Shown one piece after another: positions 36,251-49,718 of a DNA stretch of 64,000 nucleotides (positions are counted from its first letter, which is position 1; every line of letters starts with the position of its first letter). A program made the position numbers and the translations under genes. This DNA comes from Macrobrachium rosenbergii. Lineage: Eukaryota; Arthropoda; Malacostraca; Decapoda; Palaemonidae. The DNA lies in assembly GCF_040412425.1 (NCBI RefSeq), contig NC_089743.1, positions 81,226,971-81,290,970 of the forward strand, in the 5' to 3' direction. A model generated the notes under the pieces. It was not told the DNA's origin and did no database searches. It worked only from the letters and a program-made list of their open reading frames with translations.

Positions 36251-37183
36251 TACTAGCTCTTATAGCCTCCTTCTGAACAAAGACTCTAATAGTAAGAGAG
36301 CAGCAAACTCTTCTGAGCCTGGAGTAAGCTGTCAATTCAACAGACACGATCCAAGATTCTGATCCCTTGTCTCACCATTCCAAAAGTGAAGGGAACCGCC
36401 TCCTATCTGAGTACGGAGGGGACTGGTGTTTTCATTGAGTAGGGCTTGAAGAGACTTCCTGATGGAACACTCTGGGAAACGGGAATAAGTTCTGTCCTAG
36501 TCTGGGATCTAGATCGGAGCCTCGAAGGAGAGAGGTTGCAGCGAATAAGATCTAGGAGAAGAGCCGTAAAGAATCCTTAGGTGTCTTAGTAGATTGCACT
36601 GGTCATGAGTGATCTTTTCTGCAGGTCAGAGGCGATGTTCAGTACTGTAGTTTCAAAAGATACACTTGTCCGATGGAGAAGAATGGGGAGGGCTTGATCT
36701 CTGAGACGGGAGGATGCCTTCAAGAAAGAGCACCAAAGCTCCTCTGCTTCTAAGAATACCCATGCATGCACAGACTGGCAACTCCTGCCACTATCGCAAA
36801 CGCTGTCAATACAGGAAAGTACTCCCAAGAGATCCAACGAAATCTCATGAGGTAAAAAAAATCACTAAGTTTGCGCATCAGAGTGCCCACCGACCAGTCA
36901 AGGAAGCTTCATTTTCACCACCTAAAAATATTTTTAAGGTGTGTAAGTCTGAGGCCAAGAACATAATTTTGGCTCTAGGAGAAAGCTGATCTCCTAGTCG
37001 AGCCGAGACCATAAGTCTCCTGAGAGGAGGTCAGACCCTGCAAGGAAGGAGCTCCTGGTCGATAAACCTGTAGCTTGACCTGACAATTTGGAAGGAGGGA
37101 AACAAAAAAACTGCTTTGATTTTGTTCCTCTAGAAAACCAATCTTCTACTTCCTCTAATGCCTCTTAGCTGAAGAGGAAAGAA

Positions 37184-38640
37184 CTACTCGGCAGTTTCAA
37201 GGACAAACTGAGGGGTTTCCATAAAGAAAGTTGAAGCAGGAACAGAGGGAATAGCTATGAGAAGACGCTTGGATAATTTGCTAACAGGAATCTCAACAGA
37301 GCCAGGCACGATGAAGGCATCTTGATCGGAACAAACCTCCCCAGAAGACAGGGGAAAGCTGATGTAAGTCCGCCGTTGTTTGGGCTGCAGGTAGCTTTCA
37401 AGCAAAACTAAGAATATTATCTAGCTTGCTCTGAATCGGGTCAACTTCGGGAGGAACAATGTCCGTAACGACTTTACTAAGAAGCGGTGGAGGAGCAGGC
37501 GCCAACGGGCGCTGTGGGAGACGGGAGCCAGTGACGAAAGCTGCTGGTGAACGTGTGCCAACGGGCGCTCAATCGGAAATGGGAGCTTGGTCGCTTCGAT
37601 GCTAGTTGAAGGCCACTCGGGCGCTGATTGTAGAGATGAAGGTGCTGGGTGCGCAGTTCCTGATGCAGTTTTATACAATGACAAACGTCTCCACGCCACA
37701 AGGCGCCTCGGCGCCAATGTACGATCGTCGTCAGAAGAAGTGGCAGAGAATTGTTCCAGGCTATCCCAATGACTACACGATGGGCGCGCTGAATCCTTGC
37801 CCTTCTTGCAAGGAACAGGGGAAGAAATCTCAAACTCCACTGCATGCTGCTTTAGCAAGAGTGACTTGTCCGCATAGCTGCGCGCCTGGGACTAAAATCT
37901 TCGGAGCTGGAGGACAAACAATGAGCACTCACTTGAAGGCCTTTCCAATGGCCTTTGGTTGCAGTCTGGGATTCATCAACAGCCTGAACTGAGGGAGTGA
38001 CTGCTCGAGCAGACCACACCACCCCCAGGCTGCCGCTGGTCTCTCGCCCCAGGTGCTGGGGAGTATGACAGGGACCTTGGCCTAGGAGAATTGGTGGGCC
38101 GAACAGCCACCTCCTCCACTGCCATTGCACTTGCACTGGGCGCCACAGGATGCTCTGACTCACTTTTATCCATAAGCACTTTCACCGATGATGCCAATTT
38201 AGCGATCGATTGCACAATTACTCAAAGCGAGTGTCGATTTTCAACTCCAGACTGACAATGGCGTTGGGGTCGGAAACATGAGAACCAGTTAAAGGAAAGG
38301 GTTGCACAGGTGGAGGAGATGGAATGGGATCAGAAGAAATTACAGGAGCAATTGCATCCGACTTAGCAGATGAATCTTGACTAGCTAAAGCTTTACTAGA
38401 TCCCCTGGCAATACCTTTCCTTACCTATCTCTAGCTAGTTTCTTGAGATGTGCATCTAAAGTCTTCCACTTCTTAATATCCCAGTCATTACACTCCTCAC
38501 AACGTAAATCTACTGAACATGTTTGTCCCCTACAAGGAATACAAACAGCGTATGATTTGAAGATTCTTTAGTTATCCTAGTATTGCAGCCTTTGCTGCAA
38601 TACCTAATACTAGTACTACTAGTGTCAGACATCCTAGAAA
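37184..38640 (-). pseudogene. Gag-like region of DIRS copy 2, broken
   Basis: From about 38631 the minus strand reads MSDTSSTSIRYCSKGCNTRI, equal in plan to copy 1. A second piece (38215-37976) has PSASAMAVEEVAVRP and PRPRSLSYSPAPG. The rest is in several frames. No known enzymatic domain is present. Confidence 0.55.
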
Positions 38641-38990
38641 AGTCAAATACGAGTCCAAAAGAAAAGCAGAGTCGACAATCAATGATCAAATTTCTCCTAA
38701 CACTATATTAATTATGCTGAAAGGCTACGCAAATTAAACACTTCACCAATTGAAGATAAGTCAAACAACCAGCAAATTATAAATTCAAAATCTGAGTTGT
38801 CCAACCACAGTCCTCCTTCAACCACAGCCACAGAAACAAATTAAAGCCTTTGCTATGTTGTACCTTTCTTCTTACACCCAAAGTGGCGGCATGTCACCAT
38901 AACTATAACAAACTAGCAGACCAGCAATTTCAAAATTTGAGCTGCTGTTAAAAGAAACTAATAGCTATGTAATTACTGGGTTTACTTATA

Positions 38991-40428
38991 TTAATTTTTT
39001 TTTTCATTCAATCTTTTCAAGCTATAGGAAGCTACATATATATATGATAAAGTCTGTATACCACTTTAAATCTAAAATGAAGAAAGATGGAAGTCACCCC
39101 TGCACATGTAAAGGAAGAACTCTGTCCCTACCACATTGACACCATCACCCTTTCTAGGGGCCTGAGCAGTATGAGTACAGCCACCTGCAAAGTTACTCTC
39201 CTCAAAAAAGATCACCAAATGTCACTTAATCAAACTATAAGCTCACCAGTAATGCAGTACTAAAAATACACTAACATTTTTTTAAATTAAATGGATAACA
39301 CCATTATTGCTAGAGCATTCACCTTAATCTGGGGAACTTCACCATCTGTCACACTAGCATATACTCTTAAAATCACCTCCCAGAAGAAATATGAAATGAC
39401 GTTTTTAATAAACATCATCTTTATAAGCCTGTTTTACCGTCTCTGTGTCCACTTCTCAGTGGATGCAAAACATCAGGCTCTTACCATAAAAAAAATGCCA
39501 TACTGTACATTTTGAAGCAAGTGCTAATAGTGAAGAAATGGAAAAAATGCTGTACAGTGGTCTCTAGGTCTATAAGTTCAATTTTTTTTAACAAAACAAG
39601 AGATGGAAGTGGATCAGGTTGAATACAATCAACCAGTACAATCAACAATCACTGGACTATAATTTCATGTCTAATTAATGATACTTAACAATATTTTTGT
39701 TCTAGTGATTTTGCAACACCAACAAGAAAAGTAAAATACAACCTAATGTTCAGCAGACATAGTGAATGACACTTAACAATTAAGTTTTACAATGTTGAAG
39801 CTAATTGCTTATCACAGAGGCAATATAAAAACCTAATGATTACACAATTATATTAAGCAAAGATGACTGGTACGCAGTGCCACCTTAAATATTATTTACT
39901 GACATCCAAAGATAGCTAATGCAATGCAATGTTCAGAATCATAAGAAGTGTTGCCTAATGACTACACTTTTAAACTGTAGATACCAATTGCTTTTTATGT
40001 AGGTAATAAAATACCTCACATGCTTAAAATTTAGTAAGAGGTAAAATAGACTGGTATGTACTGATATATATGCTGGAAAGAATAGATTAAAATAAAAATA
40101 AACTGTTATCCACAAAAGTTAAAAAATCAGGGAGACTCTAGGATCTGAGGCCAGTTAGAGCACATACAAAATTGATTTCATTAATCACTAGGTAACTCAA
40201 TAGAGCCAGCTCATCATCTTTTTCTCCTTTAGTCCAATAATATGTTTGGGATTTTCATGACAACCAAAATAGGCTGTTAAAATAATAGGTTTAAGATGAA
40301 ACCAAATTAGAAGTTACTCACACACGGTTGAAGTTATTATAAAGTAAAGGGTTTGCCATGAAAATGATTTGATATTTACATAGAGTACTACATCAAGAGA
40401 GAGAGAGAGAGAATTGGTTAATACATAC
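38991..40428. other. Intron; no element identified
   Basis: AT-rich sequence without coding signal. A (GA)n tract lies at 40396-40412, directly downstream of the exon donor at 40429. Confidence 0.5.
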
Positions 40429-40669
40429 CTTCTTTTTGCTATGCTCAGGACATAGTGGAAGCTCAAGGGAAACGTCAACAACAGGTACCCGACAAAGGGT
40501 GTTATCGGAGAGGCGCGCTGTGCAGTGTGTAAATAATAACTGATCAACATTATACATTATATGCCGTAAGCAGTGTCTCGTGCCTGGCAAAGATGGCTCA
40601 CCACACTCTCCTTTACCTTCACCATCGTCATATACACAAGCCCGACGCACCAATACTGACGACTTAAAC
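40429..40669 (-). CDS. INO80D: INO80D-like, exon with the second Cys/His (C3Hc3H-type) zinc domain
   Basis: A 241-base exon with acceptor ATGATCAG and donor AAG/GTATGT. It enters with one base completing the Arg codon of the previous exon and leaves in phase 0. The peptide carries Cys and His residues in the order ACVYDD, ECGEPSLPGTRHCLRHI, LFTHCTA, LCRVPVVDVSLELPLCPEHS. This is the potential DNA-binding C3Hc3H domain shared by INO80D and KANSL2. It follows human INO80D residue by residue over long stretches (human LPFTRHCFQHIL, CSVPVFDITHQTPLCEEHAKK). The following basic exon also matches INO80D and not KANSL2, which settles the family. All zinc-ligand positions appear intact. Confidence 0.93.
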
Positions 40670-41012
40670 CTGATCATATGAATGATAACTGTTACTATTA
40701 CTGTACATGGATTTCCTAAAGCACTTTTTATGCTCAGGTAAAATAAACATATTAGGAATTATTATTAATGCAATCAATTCTTAATACACAAAATGTCAAT
40801 TGCCAAACATTTGTCTTTACATATACAACATGAATGAAGCTCTTAATCCCATAGTTTTCTAAAGATGGAAAATATATGTTCAACACTTAAATGTACTGGT
40901 AAAATTTGAAGTTCAATACAAAAAGGAAAACACCAATTCGCTAACAAAAATCTTTTTCTTTTGAACACAACTCTATCACATTTGGTTTTCATTCATTCCA
41001 TCAATGTCTTAC

Positions 41013-41182
41013 CTATGCTTCATCTTATGAGATTTTGACGAGTTTGGGAAGTACTGCAGAGACAATAAGCATCAGCTGGGTCATGAGGGTGTAAAGGCAG
41101 CATCTACCAAAGAGTTGGTGAGAGGGCATTTTCTATCTACTTCCCATGCACGCACTTCAGACCGTAATCGAGAAGCTTCAAC
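41013..41182 (-). CDS. INO80D: INO80D-like, exon with two in-frame stops (frameshift pair or micro-intron)
   Basis: The acceptor CTCCCTTTCATAG (to 41183) and donor CATAG/GTAAGA bound 170 bases. Reading enters in phase 0 after the exon at 48451 and leaves with two bases that join the next exon, so the ends are phase-correct. It opens VEASRLRSEVRAWEVDRKC and closes YFPNSSKSHKMKH. In the middle (about 41055-41085) this frame meets two TGA stops, while the next frame reads smoothly as HPHDPADAYCLC. Either two compensating single-base indels are present (real or assembly), or a 54-base intron is removed (GTAGAT to TCTCTGCAG, with a branch-like CTGAT). Human INO80D has a similar KALLQAASKEP segment here, which slightly favours coding. 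Confidence 0.75.
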
Positions 41183-41937
41183 CTATGAAAGGGAGAAATT
41201 ATTTAAATTTACTTTAATCTGTAGATGGACATTCTCCTCATGCACAAGGACAACCCAAAAATAAACATTTATATGAAAATAACTACATTTCTACACAAGA
41301 TCCAAAGTATTATTTAGAGCACTGCTCAAGTACTAGTTGGGAAAATAATTTTTAAATGATACAACTGGCTAACCTTTGGCTTTCACAAATAATTAAAACA
41401 ACACGCAAACAAAATGGCTGAAAAAATACAATAAGAGTATCTCTCATCAAAAATCATCCTCACTAGTATCACTGTATAGTTAAATAACCAAATTATAAGA
41501 CAAAGGTTAAGTCCAAAGCCAAACCATCTGAAGCTAATACCAACACCAAATCCAAGTCTGAGTTCAACCTTGAGATTCAATGTCTGATTTTACCTGGGGT
41601 GACACCAAAAAGTCATGGTTTTAGATTTCTAACCACAATCAGTCAATTAATTAGTCAATCAACCAATTCTTCAGTTAATTCAGGGCCCAGGTTGCCAATC
41701 CGAATAGAAGAAATATGTATCCAAAATGGCAGAATGATAAAAATTTGGAGGGTTTTTTTATGAAAAACTCAATAAAATTGCAGGATACGTTATTTTCAAT
41801 ACACTGAAAGGATTAAAAGTAAGGTTTCTCATGAATTTCAATGATATTTTGGATGATGCCGATCCGAACGGAAGAAATAAAATTTACATTCGTAGAGCAA
41901 TAGTCACTAATTACTGATTATTTTATTTTCATGACTA
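41183..41937. other. Intron; no element identified
   Basis: AT-rich with no coding signal. The segment from about 41690 (CCGAATAGAAGAAATATG) recurs in part near 41865, suggesting old local duplication. Confidence 0.4.
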
Positions 41938-42283
41938 CAGTACACCGCCTGTATTCGCGGGGGATGCTTACCACACCTCCCCCCCTCCAATAGTTAAAAC
42001 TGCATCACTTAAAACCTTCTCTAAATCACTTAGAACTGCCTATTTTGATAGATTGCACAAAAACTTCTAAAATACTTATACCTATTTGGAGTATTTTAAT
42101 AGTTTTATCACAAATTGCATTTAGTCATGAAATGATGATGAAAATACAGTACTAGTAAATATTTCTAGTGAAAACTATCGCTAATGCATGTAAATGTCAC
42201 GAATAATGTGTATATACGCTCCACAGAGAAATCCGCGAAATAGTAAGTAGGTGAGTAGTGAGACCACGAATACTGGGGTTTAT
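41938..42283. mobile_element. Pogo-like MITE (CAGTACACCGCCTGTATTCGCG family)
   Basis: Starts CAGTACACCGCCTGTATTCG after TA (41936-41937) and ends with the inverse-like CCACGAATACTGGGGTTTA near 42282. About 345 bases with no ORF. The first 140 bases resemble the fragment at 24001. Confidence 0.65.
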
Positions 42284-42601
42284 CTCTCTCTCTCTCTCAT
42301 AGAGCAATATTCAGCTAATTGATTTTTATTTTATTTCCCTAACTAAATACATTTTTTATGATACAAAAATCATTCAGTAATTTTCATATATTAATATTAA
42401 TGTAGTCTCTCTTTCTCCGTAAAAATTCATGAATATCACTCTTGATATTTAAGTAAGGCCAACCACCCATATCTCTCTTTCTCCCTCTGTACGGTATATA
42501 TCCTTTAATGAAATATGGATTAATTTATCACCATAAAAATGTATTAAAATTCCAGGAAGTTCAGAGACAACTTTTGTTATTAATTTGACGCAGGATCCAT
42601 G

Positions 42602-43310
42602 ATGACACGCTATTGGCTAGAGGGACTGGAAGTAGCCAATAAAAGAGCTTGCAGTAACCCTCCACCTCTCTCAATGACGATATGCTATTGGCTGGAAGGA
42701 TTAAGGAAAGTGGGACTTTAGCCAACCACAGAGCTTGTACCTCATGGGCTTTGCATACACTACCAGGAGGGTGAGTGGTTGTTTTTCACTCTCTCTCTGA
42801 GGTAGAGAGATTTTTTATTTGTATGTAACATGTATGTTTATTTGTTTTATATAGTTTTATAGATAAAAGTGGCTTACTTTCATTAATTTTTTCATATTTT
42901 CCATGCTATAATTACTTTTTGCATTTCAATAGCTAGGAAAAATGAGGTAACATTAGATTAAGATTTTACACAGTTCTGTGAAATTCCAAGTCTTTTTCTG
43001 GTACATAAGCGGTGAGGCAAACAGCCTCTCTCTTTCAATGAGATACGCGAGAGAGAGAGAAAGAGATTTTTTATGCATATGTAACATGTATGTTTCTTTG
43101 TTTTGTATAGTTTTATATATGAACGTGACTTACTTTGTCACTCATTTTTTCATATTTTCCTTGCTATAATTACCTTTTGCATTTCAATAACCAAGAAAAA
43201 TTAGGTTGGATTTTACATAGTTCTGTGAAATTCCAAGTCTTTTCTGGTAGATTGGTATATAAGCGGTGAGGCAAACACAGTCTCTCTCTCTCTCTCTAAA
43301 ACAACAGAAT
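42602..43310. repeat. Imperfect tandem repeats sharing sequence with the 16.7-18.1 kb element
   Basis: Two copies of about 265 bases (about 42775-43030 and 43040-43300) share TAACATGTATGTTT, TTGTTTTGTATAGTTTTAT, TTTTCCTTGCTATAATTA and CTGTGAAATTCCAAGTCTTT. Before them, a shorter pair at about 42603 and 42675 shares GCTATTGGCT. The TTTTCCTTGCTATAATTA module is the one repeated inside the element at 16752, so both belong to one dispersed repeat family. Short GA/CT runs lie between units. Confidence 0.65.
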
Positions 43311-44219
43311 GGTCAAAATTTGGATGATTTTTTATTAAAAAAATGCAGGTTACTTTGTTTTCAAGACACCCAAAGTATTAATAGTAAGGTTTTCTTATGA
43401 TTTTTGATGATTACTTCAAGTCACAGCGATTTTCAGCTTATGATGCAGCGTTGGAACGGAACCCCTGGGGGCTGGCTGTAGTCTATGCTTTGAGAGGGAA
43501 TCACAATTCTGCATATTCATTATTTTTTCATTTACATATTTCATTATGGCATCCTACAAGACATAGACTTCTGAGGTATTTAGTGTTACAACTAACATTT
43601 CTACTGACCTTATTTTCTGTATGTCTTCCTCTTAATAGGATTCTTCAGGCAACCTTAAGTAGACTCATAATAGGTACAAGCAGTTTATTACATTCACTTT
43701 TTATTATGACTCTAGCGGGCCTACCATAACTTCCTACTTCCCACTTAAAGCCACGAAATTCAATGCTTATTCATTTCCAGGAGCTCTAGTGCAGATTCAG
43801 GTACAACCATCAGCCTGAATAGTGTTGCTATTCCATTCCTTCCACCTAAATGGCTATTCAAGGAATTATTAGTGGGTCTGTTGAGAAACATGAGTAATTT
43901 TCTAAACAAAAAACATTCCATACAAACCAATATAGTAGTACTTATAATGAATAGTGACCTCCCAGCCCAATTTCCTTGCAACTTTCCACTTCTATGCAGT
44001 GATGATTTCGGTCAAAGAGCACAAGCAGAGACCAAGCTGCATGTGCCTACCTCTTTGCAATTGTTCTCTTTAATGAGGAATGATGTGTCAGAGAAATTCA
44101 TGAGCAAAAAATTTGAACAATTAAAAGTAACTGTATTTATACATAAAATTGACTTGGCTTTCAAAACTTGAATTTTTCTCGAAAGTATTACATTATAAAT
44201 TACATAATCAAAATTTCTA
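43311..44219. other. Intron; no element identified
   Basis: Contains a 110-codon open frame (43397-43729) without recognisable domain or splice support, probably chance. Confidence 0.4.
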
Positions 44220-46960
44220 TAATAAAATTAAATATTTGGATACATACTTACTGTTAAAGACAGTTTACATTTTCAAGCCAGTAGGTGTAATTGGCATTCA
44301 AAATAAACATAAGAATTATGCTTGGCATAAACATGTTCCAAACAGGTGGCATTAAAATTTAATGTTCTCATCAGAATCCTTGATGGCCATCCACTAAAAT
44401 ATGGGGAAGGTAGGTGGGTTGCCACTTTAGTAGGTAAGCATCCAAATATTTATCATGAAAATTTTCATTACTTGGGATGAACCTTACCCACTGTTAAAGT
44501 TGGCTGACTACAACATTGCATGAGGATGGCGAGTTGGTGCAGCCAGAAAAACATCCGCTCAGCCAGGCAACCTAAAAGCTTTTTAATGATGAAAAAAGCT
44601 TCTAAAAATTCCTACCTCTTGTGTGGTCCCTCCTGTTAAGCACTGCCACCAGATTAGATCCACAGCAGGCAAGACTTGTCAGAGGATCCTTAGAGGGAAA
44701 AAGGACTTTATCTCATAGAGTGCTAGTGGCTGCTGTGCCACAGTCGAATGCCCACAACTAAAAGCCTAAAACTAAAGATAGCAAATACCTTCACATATGA
44801 GGGCACACTCATATTCGCCAATGTGTACCTTCATGCTCCCCAAACACAACACTGAGATTTCCTAACACCCTAACGATAAGAAAGAAGGGAAGATTACTCT
44901 GGTATTCAGTTCAGGATAAAATCAACCCCACAACAATAGTACCACTAAGATCTTTACATTTTCATATGAAATTTCAGTGTTCTGCAAATCCTGCTATGCA
45001 AAAAGTGGGTTACACCTCCACTGAGCTGTGCTAACAACCCTCTCGTGAAGGGTTTTTAGAGAAAATAAAAGATGTGCTCACAGCACGGATGCTGCGAGGT
45101 TTTACCTTCAAAAGCAGCAAAAGATCAGACTTCAACTCTGCGTGTGTTGACTTAAGCAAGCAACATAGAAAAAAGAACATAGCATTTTTGGACGGACAAA
45201 CGGGTGTTTGACCTCTTGAAGGTTTAAGTCTATCTAGGTAAATCCTTAGAGCTCTAACTGGACATAAAGCTTCCATTTCATTGTCTACTACAGAAGTTAA
45301 ACTAGGCACGGTCACAAATCTGGGAAAGCCCTTCACTTTGACATCGTTTCTAGCCCCAAACATTGGTAGAAAAAGAGACGTGTCCCCTTGAACAATGCCC
45401 ACATCACAAGATAGGGCATGAAGCTCATTACTGTAACATACACTTTGCCATCGAACTAGTTAAAAGTAAGTCTTCAAAGTTAAGTTCTTAAAGAGAAGCT
45501 TTATACAAAGGCTCAAACTAAGGTAATGTCAAAAACTTTAGGGCTACATCCAGCTTTAAGGAATAACTCTTTGGAGATCGCCTTAAAATGCACCTTAACA
45601 CAATCAGATAACTTTAGCTTCTACTTCCCTAAACAGGAGCCAAAGCAGGGCACAAAGAAAAGTTTCAATGAACAGGTTCATCCTTGGTAAAAGGATTAAG
45701 GTAAAATAAAACAAAGTAACATGAACTATCAAGCACTTCAATGCCAATGGAAAGTCATCCGAATCAGGTTCAAAGTTCATCAAGAGTAAAGGAAGAACCT
45801 GAGCTGCAGAAACCAGCAAAACAACAGACTGAGACAACAATGCAGCAGGCGTCTGGGACAGCAATGTACCTGGGAATGCCAGCAATGATGTTATGGGAGG
45901 CAATTCAGAAGAGCAAGATGACTGGGAACAGGTGACTTACTAGATGACAAGACAACTGGAAGGGAAGCAGCTAGATGGAAGAAGATAGAGGTTTCTCGCA
46001 AGACGTCACCAAGGCAGACAAATTACCTGCTTCAGCAATAAATCCAAGAGAGATGAAAGCTTTGACTTGAGTGAATACCCTGCTAAGGTGACAGCAGGAG
46101 CCATTTGCACAATTCAAGAAGTGTTGGAGGAAGGGCCACTAATACAAATGGGTACAGTTGTCTAAAGATCAGGAATATGAGGCAACGGGGGGGAGTTTGT
46201 GGGGGAGGATTAATCTTAGAAAAGGATGGAATATGTGCAAATACAATATATGACTGAACAATGGAAGGAAACTGACATGCAGTTCAGAAACTACCCAAGT
46301 AACTGGAATGCTATCCCTATGTAACCTTGATAACTCAATAGGACCATGCACATCACTACCATTCTCACAATATGATCATTCTCACAATATGATAAAACAT
46401 GCAAGTCAGCTGACACAAACACTTAACTCTACCAAATACGTCTTTAGGTGAACAAGTTGAATGTAAGATGGCAGACGCCTAAGAGAGGTGGAGAAGTGCA
46501 CAGATCTCTGTCCTGAGACAGGCCTTGGTTCCCTGGCAGAGGAGAAGACCTACTGATGCAGTAGTCCAGGTGGCAAGCTACAACCAATTGAAGGCTCCAA
46601 CCACCCACCAACCCCACCCTTTCAGTAAAAGGTCAACCACTATGGAGGAAACTTACCCGTGCCCATAATATTATCCTTACCCATAATAGACTCAGTCAAG
46701 TTCCTAACAGATGATAAAAATTAACTCATATCTCCTCAAGTTTGCCTATCCATTTCTCTGAACCATAGAGGGGCATAAGGAAATGAATCAAAGCAGTGAG
46801 AGGGACTCAGACCTATCAGGAGACGGGCGATAGAGAGGAGGAACAATACTGGAAGAAGAAGACAGAATTGATGGAGTAGACCTATGGCCAGACCTGATTA
46901 ATTGTCTATGTAATCTATTACAGGGTTATGTGCCACACACTTAAAAGGTCATTTAGCGCA
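44220..46960 (-). mobile_element. Degenerate DIRS-like copy (copy 4) of a different lineage
   Basis: The 3' end resembles the DIRS plan with different sequence. The terminus near AAATATTTGGATACATACTTAC (44229) is complemented at 44430-44452 (GTAGGTAAGCATCCAAATAT), followed by a second direct copy with ACCTTACCCACTGTTAAAG near 44480. The minus strand then encodes a recombinase fragment. No reverse transcriptase and no second inverted repeat were found, so the right limit is a guess based on loss of recognisable composition. Confidence 0.55.
45031..45402 (-). pseudogene. Tyrosine recombinase fragment of DIRS copy 4
   Basis: Contains ALCPVRALRIYLDRLKPS, which matches the conserved CPVRALxxYLxR block of the other copies, and near the end VKPRSIRAVSTSF. 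Other DIRS recombinases have a His where this reads PRSIR (HxxR motif), so the catalytic His appears lost. The N-terminal half is beyond recognition. Confidence 0.65.
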
Positions 46961-47350
46961 GAGGATGAATAACTGAAATTTTTCAAGTTCAGCGCAATCC
47001 AAGCCAACATAGCACTTCCACTGAGAACTCAACATTGTGTGTCCAGTTGAAACACTCTGGTCACATGGGAGCAGAAATATGTCAGCTGAATTGTTTGAGA
47101 AGCCTGAAGGGCATGGAACCTCCTAGAAGGAGTTGTTAGTTTTAACTGGTTTATAGGTGTGACATTGAGGCTCATGAGTTCACATTGAGGCTCATGAGTT
47201 CATTTGCACATACCTGTGTATGCCTCGAGCTTAGATCTTTCGTGATATGTTTTACTCTGCTTTAGGCCAAGACATAACCTGGACACCTGGTTTCAAACTG
47301 TCGCCTAATTGGTGAGTTTTGGAGATAGACATTAATCACATTATTTTCTG

Positions 47351-48095
<745 letters not shown>

Positions 48096-48450
48096 GTAAA
48101 CATTCCTGGAGGGAAACAAGTGATGATAGATAGTCCATCAGGGTCTGCAAAGCATTATTCTTTTGTTTATTTTGAATGCGAATCGCACTATGACGTGAAG
48201 TTGTAAGCTAACTTTAACAATAGGTAAGATTTATCCATAATAATAATAAATTATAGTCAGAGCTCACAGAATACAGTACATAAAAAATGATAATTTTTAT
48301 GGAGGTAGGAACAAAAGGTATCTCACTTGGAGCAAATACAGCACTGCTGTGATACCCAGTGATTGGCTATCATGTAGAGAACATGAACTATTCTCGATTT
48401 TATGAGCACTGTCTTATGCCATCATGTCAACACAATAAAAAATGACATAC
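48096..48450. other. Intron; no element identified
   Basis: Short AT-rich stretch between the repeat pair and the exon donor at 48451, with no coding or repeat signal. Confidence 0.5.
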
Positions 48451-48659
48451 CTGTCTTCTGTAAGATTCCAGAGCAGCCGTAAGAATACCAGACCGTTGGC
48501 AATTACTACCACCAGATGGCTGACACAGATCCAGTGTTGAAAGGTCAGGACCAATCTGTCTTGTGTCCCAAATACCTGCAGTTGGGTCAACCCATTCTTG
48601 TTGACTCCCACACATATCATCCACATCACTGAAGTCACTCTCCTCACTAGTCTCGACGC
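48451..48659 (-). CDS. INO80D: INO80D-like, acidic internal exon
   Basis: A 209-base exon with acceptor TTTTTATCGTAG and donor CAG/GTATGT. It enters with two bases that complete the Gly codon of the exon at 58004 and leaves in phase 0. The peptide reads VETSEESDFSDVDDMCGSQQ, then LDLCQPSGG and ILTAALESYRRQ. Human INO80D has DWSEESGEEPEDSEQ followed by a helix ending ETLRYQRH at the same position. It lies between the TDLFPHLG-like segment and the second zinc domain. No catalytic motif is present. Confidence 0.88.
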
Positions 48660-49063
48660 CTACGATAAAAAAAAGACCCTATTTTATCAGCATCTACAGA
48701 GCACATAGTAGGCTAATCCATTTCCACAACAGTTCTCATTCTCTTATTATCATTACAAGCAACATGCATGTGCTTGTCCAATACAGGGGCAAGGATTTAA
48801 AAAAACTCGAAGTAAAACAAAATTTTACGTGGGAAGTCTACAAATCAAGTACAAGGTGGACTCTTCTATCTGAATAAGTAATGTAGTGTTTTTCAGCACT
48901 AAGCCAATTCTACCAATATTGATGGCACCAGTGAAAAAACAAGGCAACAGTCACAGTCATTCTTACCAAACCAAGAATTAACCAAGGTACAGAAAGCTTC
49001 CATAACACTGACCACTTCATACATCTACACTGAAAGCTTACCATAGGCACACTGAGCCCCCTA

Positions 49064-49088
49064 CACACACACACACACACACACACAC
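49064..49088. repeat. (CA)n microsatellite
   Basis: Twelve or so CA units with no interruption. Confidence 0.95.
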
Positions 49089-49718
49089 AATAGTCACCAC
49101 CCTGCATACATTCCATTCCATTACCTCATTCAATTATTTGGATTCAATGAATTATACTTTCTATTGTCATCAATTCTCTACCAATTACTAAAACACCATC
49201 TAAAACATGCATTACTTTTGATTTTTATCTTTACTGCTAATCTTTTGCATTAACCATCCCCACTTCCCTTCCACTTGGGATAGTTTGTCCAACAATCCTA
49301 TCATACATTTCAACTCTGGCATCCACAGATATTAATTTTCTCTTCCAAATTTTTCATACATATTGCTTCCTTCGGTGATTACCCTATCCCAGGTTACTAC
49401 CATCTGTACAGCTATACCCCAATATGTACCAATATAAGCCAACCGATTCATTTTTTACTTACCATACTAACATTCATTATTCATTGATCCATCTTTTTGG
49501 ATTCCATTAACCCTCATGACCTTACTTTGCTAACTTAAAATTTCACTAGTATCCATTTCTCTTTACTGTCCTCAATCAACACTATCATCTGTAATATTAC
49601 CCACTCCCTGCTCCATTCATGACTCCTTATCTGACAACTTAGCACCTACATCTGTCTTTCACTTGACTTCTTGCATCACTCCATCAATGACACTTCTAGT
49701 CTCAGATCCAATTCTGAA

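Larger units (their letters stand above)
32845..38990 (-). mobile_element. DIRS-like retrotransposon copy 2, both inverted terminal repeats present
   Basis: An element of about 6.1 kb. The left end 32845-33050 and the right end about 38840-38990 are inverted repeats; CCCAGTAATTACATAGCTAT at the left reads complementary at about 38962-38981. An internal complementary region lies at 33076-33162. The minus strand shows gag-like, reverse transcriptase, RNase H and recombinase pieces in DIRS order. It is related to copy 1 but clearly diverged in the termini, so the two are separate insertions. It lies in the same intron as copy 1, in the host gene's sense. Confidence 0.85.

Noticed and set aside
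40429..40669. KANSL2 as an alternative identity for the zinc-domain exon
   Set aside because: KANSL2 shares this Cys/His domain type, but the flanking exons (the acidic SEES exon before and the DN-PRKK-KKRRR exon after) follow INO80D.
43397..43729. A 110-codon plus-strand ORF
   Set aside because: There is no recognisable domain, splice-site support or homology within the window; its length is compatible with chance.
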